64,000 bases of DNA from Afipia sp. Root123D2 (GCF_001425835.1 NZ_LMDP01000002.1:590828-654827), one strand, 5' to 3'; positions 16,910-26,554 are shown, counted from the stretch's first letter. Made by a program: numbers and translations. Notes: a model not told the origin generated them from the letters alone.

Positions 16910-18559
16910 TCAGTCCTTCAGCCCATATTCCAACGCGGCCTGCTCGCGCGAAATATAACCGGCGACCAAATCAGCCTGAATTTGCTCGCGCGCGCGCCTA
17001 CGTGGGTCTCCGAATCCACCTCCGCCCGGCAACGACAGGACCAGCCTCTGGCCGGCGCTTACCTTCTGGCGCCCTTTTCCCTTGAGCTGCGTTCCATCAG
17101 ACAATCGAACGGAGCCCGCAGCTCCCGGAGCGCCTCCGCTACGACCTCGGGCCGGGTTTTCGATGCGATCGAACATCGCATTGAAATGAAACTCATAGCC
17201 CTCGCACGGTTCGATCTCGATCGTTTGTCCGAGTCCCCCCCGGAATTCTCCCGCCCCGCCGGACCCTTCACACAGATCCTTGCGCCAGACCACGATCGGG
17301 CCGATCTGTTCGGTGGCCTCAACGCTCATTGTCTTGACGCCCGATGGAAAGGCCGTTGCGCTCAGACCGTCTATCGACGGGCGCGCGCCTGTGCCGCCGG
17401 AATTGAACATGAGCAACTGAGTGGCGCGTCCCTCGCGACCCTCGAGCGGTTTGGCGGAGATCTGGATATTCCACAATGCGCTGGCACCCTCGGCCGGCAC
17501 GATGGTGGGCATGGCTTGCGACAGCGCTCCCAGAACAACATCCGGCACCAAATGTCCCAGGACGTGCCGGATCGAGACGGGCGCCGGCCGGCGCGCGGCC
17601 AGAATGCAACCTTCCGGCGCGACGATATCGAACGGTACCAGCGAGCCATAATTATTCGGAACGTCTGGCGCGATAGCGCATTTGAGCCCATAGCACGCGT
17701 ATGCGCGAGTGTAGACCTCGGGAACGTTCACTCCGAACTTGCTCATCCCGCTCGTCCCAGCGAAATCCGCCTTCAGGCTCTCGCCGTCGATCGTGAGCCG
17801 GACCGCCATGTGAACCGGCGCATCATAACCATCAACCTCCATCGTGTTGAAGTACGTTCCGGCAGGGACACGAGCGATCGCCTCCCGAGTCGCCGCACCA
17901 CTGACTTCGATGATGTAGTCCGAGAGCCGCTCGATATCAGCGATCCCGAATTCGTCGAGCATTTCCTGCAAGCGCTTGTCGCCCGCCGCATTGCAAGCGG
18001 CAAGCGAGTACAGGTCGCCGACGACCTGGTCTGGCTCCCTCACGTTCGCGCGCACAATCTTCAGGAGCGTTTGCGAGACGTTGCCCCGGTCCGCAAACTT
18101 CATAATCGGAATCTGGAGGCCTTCTTCATAGACGTCGTTGCCGTCCGGCCCGAACCCGCGACCGCCGATATCGACCACGTGCGCCGTGCACGCAAACAAG
18201 CCTATGAGCACTCCTCCGCGGAAGGTCGGAGAAACCACCGTGATATCGTGGAGATGTCCCGTACCCATCCACGGATCGTTGGTGATGTAGACATCGTCTT
18301 CAAAGATGTTCTCCCGACCGATCTCCCGTATGAAATGGCCCACGCTCTCCGCCATCGCGTTGACATGGCCCGGGGTGCCCGTCACCGCCTGCGCTATCAT
18401 GCGCCCACGACTGTCGAAAAGACCTGCCGACAGATCGCCGGCCTCCCTGACTGATGTTGAAAACGCAGTGCGGACGAGTGTCGTCGCCTGCTCTTCGACA
18501 ACGGCAATCAGACGATTCCACATTATCTGGAAATCAATGACGGAGCTGGGCATTCGCAC
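16910..18559 (-). CDS. hyuB: Hydantoinase B / 5-oxoprolinase beta-type subunit
   Basis: A 549-residue HyuB-family protein. Characteristic stretches are 'LFDSRGRMIAQAVTGTPGHV', 'ITNDPWMGTGHLHDITVVSP' and 'HVVDIGGRGFGPDG', with the C-terminal 'LVLSLPGGGGFGDPRRR'. With HyuA it forms an ATP-dependent cyclic-amide hydrolase (hydantoin, N-methylhydantoin, 5-oxoproline) or a related carboxylase. Its start overlaps the end of hyuA by about 20-26 bases, depending on which of two Met codons is used. The exact substrate cannot be read from the sequence. Confidence 0.9.
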   Translation of the reverse strand: MRMPSSVIDFQIMWNRLIAVVEEQATTLVRTAFSTSVREAGDLSAGLFDSRGRMIAQAVTGTPGHVNAMAESVGHFIREIGRENIFEDDVYITNDPWMGTGHLHDITVVSPTFRGGVLIGLFACTAHVVDIGGRGFGPDGNDVYEEGLQIPIMKFADRGNVSQTLLKIVRANVREPDQVVGDLYSLAACNAAGDKRLQEMLDEFGIADIERLSDYIIEVSGAATREAIARVPAGTYFNTMEVDGYDAPVHMAVRLTIDGESLKADFAGTSGMSKFGVNVPEVYTRAYACYGLKCAIAPDVPNNYGSLVPFDIVAPEGCILAARRPAPVSIRHVLGHLVPDVVLGALSQAMPTIVPAEGASALWNIQISAKPLEGREGRATQLLMFNSGGTGARPSIDGLSATAFPSGVKTMSVEATEQIGPIVVWRKDLCEGSGGAGEFRGGLGQTIEIEPCEGYEFHFNAMFDRIENPARGRSGGAPGAAGSVRLSDGTQLKGKGRQKVSAGQRLVLSLPGGGGFGDPRRRAREQIQADLVAGYISREQAALEYGLKD

Positions 18560-20636
18560 GGTCCTTCCTCACTAGCAGGATGCTGCCGTCCTGCTGGCCG
18601 ATGGCCTCGAACGCATCCGTAACGATAGTCGACGTCTCGTCTTCGACGATGATGGCGGGCCCAATCGCCCTCGTCCCCGGAAGCATATCGCTTCGTTGAA
18701 CTTCCGCTGCCTCGACCGTACGTCGGAGCGCCGCATCGAAGAAGTGTCTTGTCTTCGAGACAGGAGCCTTCCTCGCGCCTGCCAGACGCGTGACCTTGGC
18801 AATGGGCTTCAATGTCGTGGCGACGGTGAGAGACCAGTTCGCAACCTCTATCGCGAGGCCGTCGATCGTCCTTCCGAAAAGCCTGCGATAGGCATCGTCA
18901 AAGGCTCCCTTGACCATGTCAGTGTCCGACAGAGTGAAGGTTCGGTGAGGAAGCGTAACCGGAATTTCCCAACCCTGCCCCGAATATCGCATAAAGGCGA
19001 CGAGCTTGGTGGTGACGATAGCGTCGCCAGCCGCGGCGCTGACAAACGAGCGCGCCTCACGATCGAGATCCTCGATCACCGCGTTGACCTCATCGATGTT
19101 AAAGTTGGACAGGCGTTGGAAGAAGCCACGGGTTGCCTCGTAGCTGAACGGCGCCCTGAGGAAGCCGATAGCCGAGCCGACGCCGGCTCCAGGCGGGATA
19201 AGAAGAGAGCCGATGCCGAGTTTTTCACATTGCCGGCAAGCGTGGAGAGGCGCACCTCCTCCGAATGCGACCATGGTGAAAGCTTCGACGTCTCGTCCAT
19301 TCTCGATTGTATGGGCCCGCGCCGCATTGGCCATGTTTTCGTCGACGATCTCCGTGATGCCGAAAGCCGCATCGGACCGCGCGACACCGGCGACATGCGT
19401 CAACCGCTCGTCGACCGCACGCTCCGCCATTGAGACTGACAGCAGAAAATCGCCGCCAGCAAAATTGTCCGGATCGAGCCGTCCCAGGATCAGATTTGCG
19501 TCTGTTACGGTCGGCTCCTCGCCGCCTCGCTGATAGCAGGCAGGCCCCGGCTCGGATGCCGCGGATCGCGGACCGACCTGGATACGCCCCATTGCGTCAA
19601 CCGTGGCAATCGATCCTCCTCCGGCACCGATCTCAACCATTTCCACCACCGGCGTGGAAACCGGCATGCCGGAGCCTTTCTTGAAGCGATACGTCCGCGC
19701 GACTTCGAAGCTATTGGCGGTTTTCGGCGCCCCATCTTCGATGAGACAGATTTTCGCTGTCGTTCCTCCCATATCGAACGACAGAACCTTTTCTATGCTG
19801 TGTGTGTTCGCGTACTGGGCAGCAAAGATGGCGCCCCCCGCGGGTCCGGATTCCAGGAGGCGAACCGGTTGTGCCGCGGCTGTCTCGACGCTAATCAAGC
19901 CGCCACCGGAATGCATCATGAAGACCTGAGCAGGAATCTCGGCGTCTCGAAGCCGCTGCACCAGCCTGTTAAGATAACTTGCGACTTGCGGCCGAACATA
20001 GGCGTTTGCGATAACGGTATTGAACCGCTCGAATTCCCTCATCTGGGGTGAGACGACCGACGACAGCGAAACCGACAGGTCCGGAGCCGCAGCTTTCAGG
20101 ACGCGCTCAATCTCCCGTTCATGCTCGCCGTTCGCATATGCGTGCATCAATCCAACGGCCACGGCCTCGTAGCCACGCTCGACGATCCGCGCCGCGAGCT
20201 CTTTCACTTCCTCCAGATCCAGTGGAAGAAGAATCGAACCGTCAGCGGCGATGCGCTCTTTCAACGTGTAACGATCCTGCCTCGCAACAAGGGGCGTCGG
20301 GAGCTTCAGGTTGAGATCGTATTGCTCGAAACGGTTCTCCGAACGCATCTCGACGACATCCCGAAATCCCTCGGTGGTGATGAACGCCAGCTTTGCGCCA
20401 CGTCGTTCGATCAGAGCGTTCGTGACCAGGGTCGTACCGTGGATGACTTGGGTAATATCTCCGGGGCGAAGCCCAGCCTGGCGAACGACCTTGATGATCC
20501 CCTCGAGGATGGCTTGCTCCGGCTGCCGATAGTTTGTCAGCACCTTGCAAGTCGAGAGGCCGCTTGCACACTCCAGCGCCACGTCGGTAAACGTGCCTCC
20601 AATATCCACTCCGACTCTCGCTTGCATCTTTGTCAT
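18534..20636 (-). CDS. hyuA: Hydantoinase A / 5-oxoprolinase alpha-type subunit
   Basis: A 700-residue HyuA-family protein with the actin-like ATPase fold: phosphate-1 loop 'VGVDIGGTFTDVALE' at the N-terminus, 'VIHGTTLVTNALIERRGAKL' near residue 75, and phosphate-2 'LSFDMGGTTAKICLIEDG' mid-protein. The ATG at 20636 is chosen because upstream in-frame sequence runs into the preceding FAD gene and lacks similarity. The gene is translationally coupled to hyuB. The family needs ATP to open cyclic imides. Confidence 0.9.
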   Translation of the reverse strand: MTKMQARVGVDIGGTFTDVALECASGLSTCKVLTNYRQPEQAILEGIIKVVRQAGLRPGDITQVIHGTTLVTNALIERRGAKLAFITTEGFRDVVEMRSENRFEQYDLNLKLPTPLVARQDRYTLKERIAADGSILLPLDLEEVKELAARIVERGYEAVAVGLMHAYANGEHEREIERVLKAAAPDLSVSLSSVVSPQMREFERFNTVIANAYVRPQVASYLNRLVQRLRDAEIPAQVFMMHSGGGLISVETAAAQPVRLLESGPAGGAIFAAQYANTHSIEKVLSFDMGGTTAKICLIEDGAPKTANSFEVARTYRFKKGSGMPVSTPVVEMVEIGAGGGSIATVDAMGRIQVGPRSAASEPGPACYQRGGEEPTVTDANLILGRLDPDNFAGGDFLLSVSMAERAVDERLTHVAGVARSDAAFGITEIVDENMANAARAHTIENGRDVEAFTMVAFGGGAPLHACRQCEKLGIGSLLIPPGAGVGSAIGFLRAPFSYEATRGFFQRLSNFNIDEVNAVIEDLDREARSFVSAAAGDAIVTTKLVAFMRYSGQGWEIPVTLPHRTFTLSDTDMVKGAFDDAYRRLFGRTIDGLAIEVANWSLTVATTLKPIAKVTRLAGARKAPVSKTRHFFDAALRRTVEAAEVQRSDMLPGTRAIGPAIIVEDETSTIVTDAFEAIGQQDGSILLVRKDRANAQLRH

Positions 20637-20644
20637 CCGGCCGC

Positions 20645-21925
20645 TCACACACTCTTGATCAGTTGGTTTGCCGTAAAAGCTAGTTCGTACAACCTGGACA
20701 TCACGGCCCGGTTTGGCGCCTTTTCCAGTGGAGAAATCGGCAGAGGCAAATCCTCTTCCGATCCACCCGACAAAAGGTCGGCCATCGCCCGTCCAAACAT
20801 TGTCCCAGGCGTAATACCTCGACCGTTGTAGCCGATCGGGGCATACACCCCATCGGCCAACCGATGGATGCGCGGAAGATGATCGGGCGTCATCCCGATG
20901 CGGCCATGCCAAGCCGTTTCAAATTTCACAGGACCAAGGTCCGGGAAAAGGCGTCGGACCTTTTTCGTTGCCCAGCGCTTGGAAAGGCCGGTCAGACCAC
21001 CAATGACGGATCCCATCGAGCCAATGATCAGACGGTTATAGGCGTCGCGGCGGAGCGAAAACATGATCGCCCCGGTATCCCAGAGCCCCTGACGCTCTTT
21101 CAGGATGTAATCGGCTTTCGAGCCCAACGGCTCGGTTGCGAACTGAAAATAGTGGATGATGGTCAGAGCCGTATTCACCCCGGGCCAGAGAGCGTCGCTA
21201 TAAGCCTCCGTTCCGAGAACGACTTTCTTGGCATCGACCGGCCCGGAGGTTGTTTCGACCCGCCAGCCATCTCCGTTCGGCCTGAGCGACTTCACGCGGA
21301 CGCCGGTGAATATCCTGGCCCCTGCAGCGGACGCAGCTCGGGCAAGACCCCTCGCATAAGCCATTGGGTTTATCGTCCCCGCCCTACGATCGAGAAGGCC
21401 GCCATGGAAAGCCGACGTGCCAATCTTCCGTGCGGCATCTTCACGGGATAGCAAGTCCACAGGCGCCCCGAGACGGCGCCATTCCTCAGCTCGCCGAGCG
21501 AGATCCTCGTACCCTGCGGGTGAATGTGCCGCATGAATCGTTCCGGCCCGCGTCGGCTCACACTGAATCTGATGCTTCTCGATCAGCGAGAAAACATAGT
21601 CCGGCGCACGCCCTAGAAGATCGACCAGGGCAGCGCCTCCGGCCTCGCCAAGTTTTGCACGGACGTCTTGAGGCGGAAGCCACAAACCGGCGTTGACGAG
21701 GCCGACGTTACGTCCCGACCCGCCATAACCGATGTGGTTCGCTTCGAGAACGAGGCAGTCGAGTCCTTTTTGCGCGGCATGCAGTGCGGTCGACAGGCCG
21801 GTAAACCCGCCTCCGATGACGACGACCTCAGCCGATTGCGCGCCGTCCATGACGACGCTGCAGTCTTGTTCAATTGCAGAAACATCCCAAAGAGAAATGG
21901 GAGCATCATGCCTCGCTAAGGGCAT
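20645..21925 (-). CDS. FAD-dependent amino-acid/amine oxidoreductase (DAO family)
   Basis: A 426-residue DAO-fold protein. The FAD loop is 'EVVVIGGGFTGLSTALHAAQ' near residue 33, and 'GSGRNVGLVNAGLW' is the second family block seen in PuuB/OrdL-like oxidases. The C-terminal 'APIGYNGRGITPGTMFGRAM' is the conserved FAD-binding end. It would oxidise an amine or amino acid to the imine or oxo compound. It is first in the operon FAD-hyuA-hyuB-SDR-aapP, with GGAGG 7 bases before the ATG and an island-type operator 60-97 bp upstream of the start. Confidence 0.88.
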   Translation of the reverse strand: MPLARHDAPISLWDVSAIEQDCSVVMDGAQSAEVVVIGGGFTGLSTALHAAQKGLDCLVLEANHIGYGGSGRNVGLVNAGLWLPPQDVRAKLGEAGGAALVDLLGRAPDYVFSLIEKHQIQCEPTRAGTIHAAHSPAGYEDLARRAEEWRRLGAPVDLLSREDAARKIGTSAFHGGLLDRRAGTINPMAYARGLARAASAAGARIFTGVRVKSLRPNGDGWRVETTSGPVDAKKVVLGTEAYSDALWPGVNTALTIIHYFQFATEPLGSKADYILKERQGLWDTGAIMFSLRRDAYNRLIIGSMGSVIGGLTGLSKRWATKKVRRLFPDLGPVKFETAWHGRIGMTPDHLPRIHRLADGVYAPIGYNGRGITPGTMFGRAMADLLSGGSEEDLPLPISPLEKAPNRAVMSRLYELAFTANQLIKSV

Positions 21926-21984
21926 TTCTCGCCTCCTTCGGAGACTGTTGAGTTCGCTAGATACGTTGGAGGATTAAATTGTAC

Positions 21985-22022
21985 GTGTCAATATGCAGCA
22001 TATATGTTCTGTATCTCGGCAC
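21985..22022 (-). promoter_or_regulatory. Island operator pair and promoter of the FAD-hyuAB operon
   Basis: On the minus strand a TTGACA box occupies 21991-21986 inside the proximal element (21985-22001, centre 21993). The distal element at 22006-22022 begins GTTCT and ends GGCAC on the plus strand, so only the outer arms match the consensus GTTCY-N7-RGAAY. Centres are 21 bp apart. This is one of the weaker copies. Confidence 0.5.
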
Positions 22023-22119
22023 GTTACAACAAGCGCAATGAAGCGCTCCAGCCGTGCGATTTTCGGTGTGGGTATAAAACTGAAGCAGAGCGCCGCGTCT
22101 TAGCGGGCGCGCAGAACCA

Positions 22120-22929
22120 TCAATGCCGCGCGAGCTGAGCTGAAATGCGCTCGCCAGCTTCTCGCACCAAACGGCCCAACTTGTCGCGGCCGTGTTCGGA
22201 CAGGTGAGTCTCCAGCACCGATATACCTATCGCTGCGATCGCAATTCCGTTCGGCAGACAAATCGCCGCCCCCGTCCCGACGACACCTTCGCGAAACTCG
22301 CCGGAGTCGAATGCATAGCCGTTCTTCTTCGTGGCCTCTATGTCGGCCTCAAGCTCCGGAAGCGTCGTAATCGTGCGACTGGTATACTTGGCCAATCCCC
22401 CCTTCAGCGCACCACGCAACGACGCATAGTTGGCAGCAATGATTGCTTTCCCCGTTCCAACACAGTGGATGGGAGCGCTGCCCCCGATACGATTCCAGCT
22501 CCGTATCGGCCTCAAGCTATCGATCATATCGATGTAGATGACAGACAGGTTTTCAGGTGCGGCCAGATAGATCGTCTCGTTGGTCGCATCGGCAATCCTG
22601 CGCATCTCATCTCCAGCCAGTTCAGGCAGATTGAGATTGTCGATGACCTTCCGACCCACCCGCCACGTCTTGAGCGTCGCGGAATAGAGCTTGTCTTCTC
22701 CGTGCTGCACATATCCCAACGCCGTGAGAGTCTGCAGAAGACGAAAGGTGTTGGACTTCGTAAGACCGACCTCCCGCGAGAGTTCGCTGACGCCTTTACC
22801 GGTCGTGGCCCCTGAGAGAGCGTCCAGCAGAAGAAGGCCCTTGGTGAGCGTCGAGTCCACCTTCGCCTGTCGCGTAACACCTGACTCGGACGCTTTCGCT
22901 TTGGGTAGGTCTTTGGATAGCTTTTGCAT
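22120..22929 (-). CDS. IclR-family transcriptional regulator (IclR1)
   Basis: A 269-residue IclR protein. The N-terminal winged HTH spans about residues 28-90 ('LTKGLLLLDALSGATTGKGV', 'SREVGLTKSNTFRLLQTLTA'). The effector domain carries 'GSAPIHCVGTGKAIIA' and 'GVVGTGAAICLPNGIAIAAI', typical ligand-pocket blocks. It lies 23 bp downstream of the first molybdoenzyme gene and is likely cotranscribed with it. It is one of two IclR candidates for the operator family found in this region. Confidence 0.9.
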   Translation of the reverse strand: MQKLSKDLPKAKASESGVTRQAKVDSTLTKGLLLLDALSGATTGKGVSELSREVGLTKSNTFRLLQTLTALGYVQHGEDKLYSATLKTWRVGRKVIDNLNLPELAGDEMRRIADATNETIYLAAPENLSVIYIDMIDSLRPIRSWNRIGGSAPIHCVGTGKAIIAANYASLRGALKGGLAKYTSRTITTLPELEADIEATKKNGYAFDSGEFREGVVGTGAAICLPNGIAIAAIGISVLETHLSEHGRDKLGRLVREAGERISAQLARH

Positions 22930-22951
22930 CAAGCGCCCATATCACAGAACG

Positions 22952-25288
22952 TTAGGAATTCGAAGGATCGCGGCGATCACGCGATACAAATTGCGGCACC
23001 GAGTGCACAGTGATCGGAGGCAGGTCACCATCGAAGCGACGGATTTCCACCAGCGTCGAGTGGGCAGCCGGCCCTTGTGTCAAACGCGATGTCCGTCGAT
23101 CGTGAGTAAGCACGTTCGGATTTCCGTGCCGATCACGATTCCGTTCGGCATCAAAGTCCGGATCGTACCAGGCACCCGTCCACAGGAATACAGCACCTCT
23201 GACGATGTCATCGGTGACCTTGGCGCCCGCCAAGCAGCGACCGCGCTCGTTGAAGAGCTCGACGATATCACCGTCGTTGATGCCCCGCTCGCGGGCGTCA
23301 TCAGGATGAATGAGCACAGGCTCGCGCCCCCTGATTTTTTTGCTTTTGCTGAAGTCGCCGTTGTCGAGCTGCGAGTGCAAACGCGTCTCGGGCTGCCCGG
23401 AAACAAGGGAGAGCGGATACCGTTTTGCCTGCCCGTCCGCGAGGTCTCTTTGCTCAAACCATGTAGCGTGGCCCGGACAATCGTCATAGCCGAACGAGGC
23501 AATCTTCTCGGAATACAATTCGAGACGCCCGCTCGGCGTCGACAACCTGTTGCGTTCCGGATCTGCTCGAAATTCGGAAAGAAAAACCTGATTCGGCGAC
23601 GGGTCGGGCAGATCGACAATATCCCCTGCGATGAATGTATCCCAGTCGGGCAAGGTCGTTCCGGCTTCCGCGGCGAACTCCATCGTCTCCGACCACAGCT
23701 GCCTCAACCACTCGTCCACTGATTTATTGGTGCTGAAAGTCCCCCGTCCTCCCATACGCTTTTCCAGCCTGGCGAATATGTCGAACTCGCACATCGCTTG
23801 AGCCGGAGGCGGCACCAGCTGCGGCATGGGGATCAGCGCATTATCCGAATGCCCGCCGCAGAAGTCGGTTCGCTCCTGAGGAGCGGCGCAGGGTAGGACG
23901 ATGTCCGCATGGCGCGCTGTCGCCGTCCAGTTGATTTCGTTGACGATGATCGTTTCGGGCTTCTGAAACGCGGCACGGAGACGATTTAGATCCTGGTGAT
24001 GGTGGAAGGGGTTTCCCCCGGCCCACCAAACCATCCGAATGTCCGGGAATCTTCTCGCTTCGCCATTGTAGTCGTACCTTCCGCCAGGATTCAGCAGCAT
24101 GTCCGAGATCATGGCGACGGGGATGTAGTTCTCCACATCATTGCGGTCTTGAGGAAAGGCCGCCCAGCGGAACGGCCGATCAGCAACGCCGACATTGGCG
24201 TTAACACCATAACCAATCCCATATCCGCCGCCCGGCAGACCTATTTGCCCAAGAAGAGCGGCCAAGGTCACCGTCATCCACAATGGCTGTTCGCCATAGT
24301 CGGCGCGCTGCAAACCCGCCGCAGTGCAAATCAGCGTGCGGTGCGTCGCCATCTCGCGCGCAAGCCTTCGTATTCTCTCAGCGTCGAGCCCTGATTTCGC
24401 GGCAGCCCAGTCAGCCGTTTTGACAACACCGTCACTCTCGCCGAACAGGTAAGCGCGTATGCGATCGAAACCGACGGTGTAGCGGTCAAGAAACGCACGA
24501 TCATGAAGTCCTTCCGCAATGATCGTATGGGCGAGGCCCATCATGATCGCAGTATCCGTACCCGGTCGCGGAGGCAGCCACTCGGCGTCGAGAACAGACA
24601 TCACGTCGGAACGGAGCGGACTGATGTTGACGAACTTGACACCCGCCTCTGCACAAGCTGCCAGTCGGCCCGGAAGCCGATGCCGCGCAACGCCGCCGTC
24701 CGACACCTGAGTATTTCGAAGGGGCATACCTCCGAACATCACCACCAGTTCCGAATGTTCGGCGACGACGCTCCACCGTGTGGCCTGCGAAATGTGATCC
24801 CTGTAGTTACCTCCCACGATGTAAGGCATCAACGTGAGGGCCGCATTGTAGCTATAGTTTCCCTCGGAACGAACAAACCCGCCAAACTGGTTGAGGAATC
24901 GCTTGAGCTGTCCCTGCGCGTGGTGAAAGCGCCCAGCGCTCGCCCAACCATAAGAGCCGGCGTAAATCGCTTCGTTACCGTGGGTTTCCACGATCCTGCG
25001 ATGTTCCCGGGCAACCAGCTCCAGGACCTCGTCCCACTCAACCTCGACAAACGGCTCACGACCCCGCTCGCCCTTCCTTGCTTGCGGGCCGTGTTTTAGC
25101 CAACTCTCGCGAACTGCCGGCCGCAACACGCGCGCACGCCCGTTGAGACTCGATGCGATGTTGCGATTGATGGGTGATGGGCTCACGTCAGTCGGGTGCC
25201 CTTCGATCTCCACCAATTTGTCGTCTCTGACGACCGCCACTCCAGCTCCCCAATGGCTTGCCGTCACGCGAGTCGAAGCATTTGTCAT
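22952..25288 (-). CDS. Molybdopterin S/N-oxide reductase, BisC/TorA/DMSO-reductase family (Mop1)
   Basis: A 778-residue molybdenum enzyme. Residues 111-120 'GSYGWASAGR' match the Ser-ligand motif of the DMSO reductase family. 'WWAGGNPFHHHQDLNRLR' and 'TARHADIVLPCAAPQERTDF' are standard bis-MGD binding blocks, and 'HGNPNVLTHD' closes the C-terminal domain. There is no N-terminal 4Fe-4S motif and no twin-Arg signal, so it should be cytoplasmic like BisC and reduce a soluble S-oxide or N-oxide. It shares a 75-bp divergent control region with the PLP enzyme at 25364. Confidence 0.9.
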   Translation of the reverse strand: MTNASTRVTASHWGAGVAVVRDDKLVEIEGHPTDVSPSPINRNIASSLNGRARVLRPAVRESWLKHGPQARKGERGREPFVEVEWDEVLELVAREHRRIVETHGNEAIYAGSYGWASAGRFHHAQGQLKRFLNQFGGFVRSEGNYSYNAALTLMPYIVGGNYRDHISQATRWSVVAEHSELVVMFGGMPLRNTQVSDGGVARHRLPGRLAACAEAGVKFVNISPLRSDVMSVLDAEWLPPRPGTDTAIMMGLAHTIIAEGLHDRAFLDRYTVGFDRIRAYLFGESDGVVKTADWAAAKSGLDAERIRRLAREMATHRTLICTAAGLQRADYGEQPLWMTVTLAALLGQIGLPGGGYGIGYGVNANVGVADRPFRWAAFPQDRNDVENYIPVAMISDMLLNPGGRYDYNGEARRFPDIRMVWWAGGNPFHHHQDLNRLRAAFQKPETIIVNEINWTATARHADIVLPCAAPQERTDFCGGHSDNALIPMPQLVPPPAQAMCEFDIFARLEKRMGGRGTFSTNKSVDEWLRQLWSETMEFAAEAGTTLPDWDTFIAGDIVDLPDPSPNQVFLSEFRADPERNRLSTPSGRLELYSEKIASFGYDDCPGHATWFEQRDLADGQAKRYPLSLVSGQPETRLHSQLDNGDFSKSKKIRGREPVLIHPDDARERGINDGDIVELFNERGRCLAGAKVTDDIVRGAVFLWTGAWYDPDFDAERNRDRHGNPNVLTHDRRTSRLTQGPAAHSTLVEIRRFDGDLPPITVHSVPQFVSRDRRDPSNS

Positions 25289-25297
25289 CTGGGTCTC

Positions 25298-25335
25298 GTA
25301 CTGATATATAACACAAACTTTCTATATATTGACAC
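25298..25335. promoter_or_regulatory. Shared divergent operator pair between Mop1 and the MetC-like gene
   Basis: Element at 25319-25335 contains TATATATTGACA with the TTGACA box at 25329-25334 on the plus strand. The second element at 25298-25314 (centre 21 bp away) is a weaker match. A 17-bp spacer leads to CATTAG at 25352-25357, which puts the predicted transcript start almost on the ATG at 25364. The lower element is only about 10-26 bp from the Mop1 start codon at 25288. Confidence 0.6.
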
Positions 25336-25363
25336 ATACCTGAACAGTTGTCATTAGTTGCGC

Positions 25364-26536
25364 ATGTCAAACTCAGGGAATACTCCCCTCGGAAATACAC
25401 TGGTCCATTCCGGCCGAGAAACAGGCGGAGATGGCCGCCTCGTCAATCCGCCGATCGAAATAGGGTCGACTGTTCTGTTCGACACCCTGGCTGCCTTCGA
25501 GGCTGCCCGGGACCGTCGTTACGAAACCGGAAACCTCTATTATGGGCGATACGGCACGCGCGCGTCGTTTCACCTCGAAACGATCATGTGCGAACTTGAG
25601 GGCGCATTCGGGTGTACAATCGTCTCGTCGGGGGTTGCCGCGATCACGCTCGCGCTTCTGGGAACGACGAAATCCGGTGACCATGTCCTGGTTGCGGATC
25701 ACGTCTATGGCAACACACGTGGATTCTGTGACCAGGTCCTGAGCCGCACGGGCGTCGAGATCGAGTACTATGACCCGATGGTCGGCGAAGCGATCGAAGA
25801 GAAATTTCGCGATAACACTTCTGTCGTGATGTTTGAAGCACCGGGCTCCGGGACGTTTGAATTCCCCGATATCCAGGGTATTGCGAAGACTGCGACGCGT
25901 CACGGGGTGATCACGATCCTCGATGGCACCTGGGCCACGCCAATTTTCTGCCGGCCGCTGAGCCTGGGAGTCGATGTCGTTGTCCATTCAGGCTCGAAAT
26001 ACCTCGGTGGTCATTCCGACGGTATGATCGGATTCATCGCATGCAACGAGACCACTCACACGCCGATCAGAAAGACGGTTATGGCTGTGGGGGACAAACC
26101 CGGCGCTCAAGAGGTGCATTTGGCGTTGCGCGGATTGCGGACGCTCGACCTTCGCATGAGACACGTTCACGACGCGGGAATCGAAATCGCGACCTGGTTG
26201 CGAAAGCAGCCTCAGGTCGCCAAGGTTCTTCATCCGATATTCGACGACTGTCCCGGAAACCAATACTGGCGCCGCGATTTTAGCGGAGCGGCCGGTTTGT
26301 TTGGCGTGGTCTTTAAGCCCACGACCGAGGGCCAGGTTCGACGCTTCGTCGACCATCTTCAGATGTTCGGGATCGGCGTGAGCTGGGGCGGATATGAAAG
26401 TCTCGTCCTGCCGGTCAACCCGGCACGGACTGCGACAACCTGGTCGGAGCAAGGACCGTTAGTGCGCTTCAATATTGGATTTGAGAATACGGCTTCGCTG
26501 ATCGAAGATCTAAAACAGGCGCTGCCGCTTCTCTGA
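25364..26536 (+). CDS. PLP-dependent C-S lyase, Cys/Met metabolism family (MetC-like)
   Basis: A 390-residue fold-type I PLP enzyme. Lys212 in 'HSGSKYLGGHSD' is the Schiff-base lysine and Asp187 in 'ILDGTWATP' binds the pyridine nitrogen. 'YYGRYGTRASFHLE' near residue 60 is the family Tyr/Arg phosphate-binding loop of the neighbouring subunit. The sequence resembles MetC-type cystathionine beta-lyases more than gamma-synthases. Expected chemistry is beta-elimination of an S-substituted cysteine to a thiol (or sulfenate), pyruvate and ammonia. No clear ribosome binding site precedes the ATG, which fits a leaderless transcript. It is divergent from Mop1. Confidence 0.88.
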   Translation: MSNSGNTPLGNTLVHSGRETGGDGRLVNPPIEIGSTVLFDTLAAFEAARDRRYETGNLYYGRYGTRASFHLETIMCELEGAFGCTIVSSGVAAITLALLGTTKSGDHVLVADHVYGNTRGFCDQVLSRTGVEIEYYDPMVGEAIEEKFRDNTSVVMFEAPGSGTFEFPDIQGIAKTATRHGVITILDGTWATPIFCRPLSLGVDVVVHSGSKYLGGHSDGMIGFIACNETTHTPIRKTVMAVGDKPGAQEVHLALRGLRTLDLRMRHVHDAGIEIATWLRKQPQVAKVLHPIFDDCPGNQYWRRDFSGAAGLFGVVFKPTTEGQVRRFVDHLQMFGIGVSWGGYESLVLPVNPARTATTWSEQGPLVRFNIGFENTASLIEDLKQALPLL

Positions 26537-26554
26537 AGTCTGCGAGCTTACAAC

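Noticed and set aside
16481-18454. Long plus-strand open frame of 657 codons
   Set aside because: It lies antisense to hyuB and the SDR gene, which have clear family motifs. The translation is rich in Arg and His, typical of shadow frames in high-GC DNA.
22691-23722. Plus-strand frame of 343 codons
   Set aside because: Antisense to IclR1 and Mop1, both well supported.
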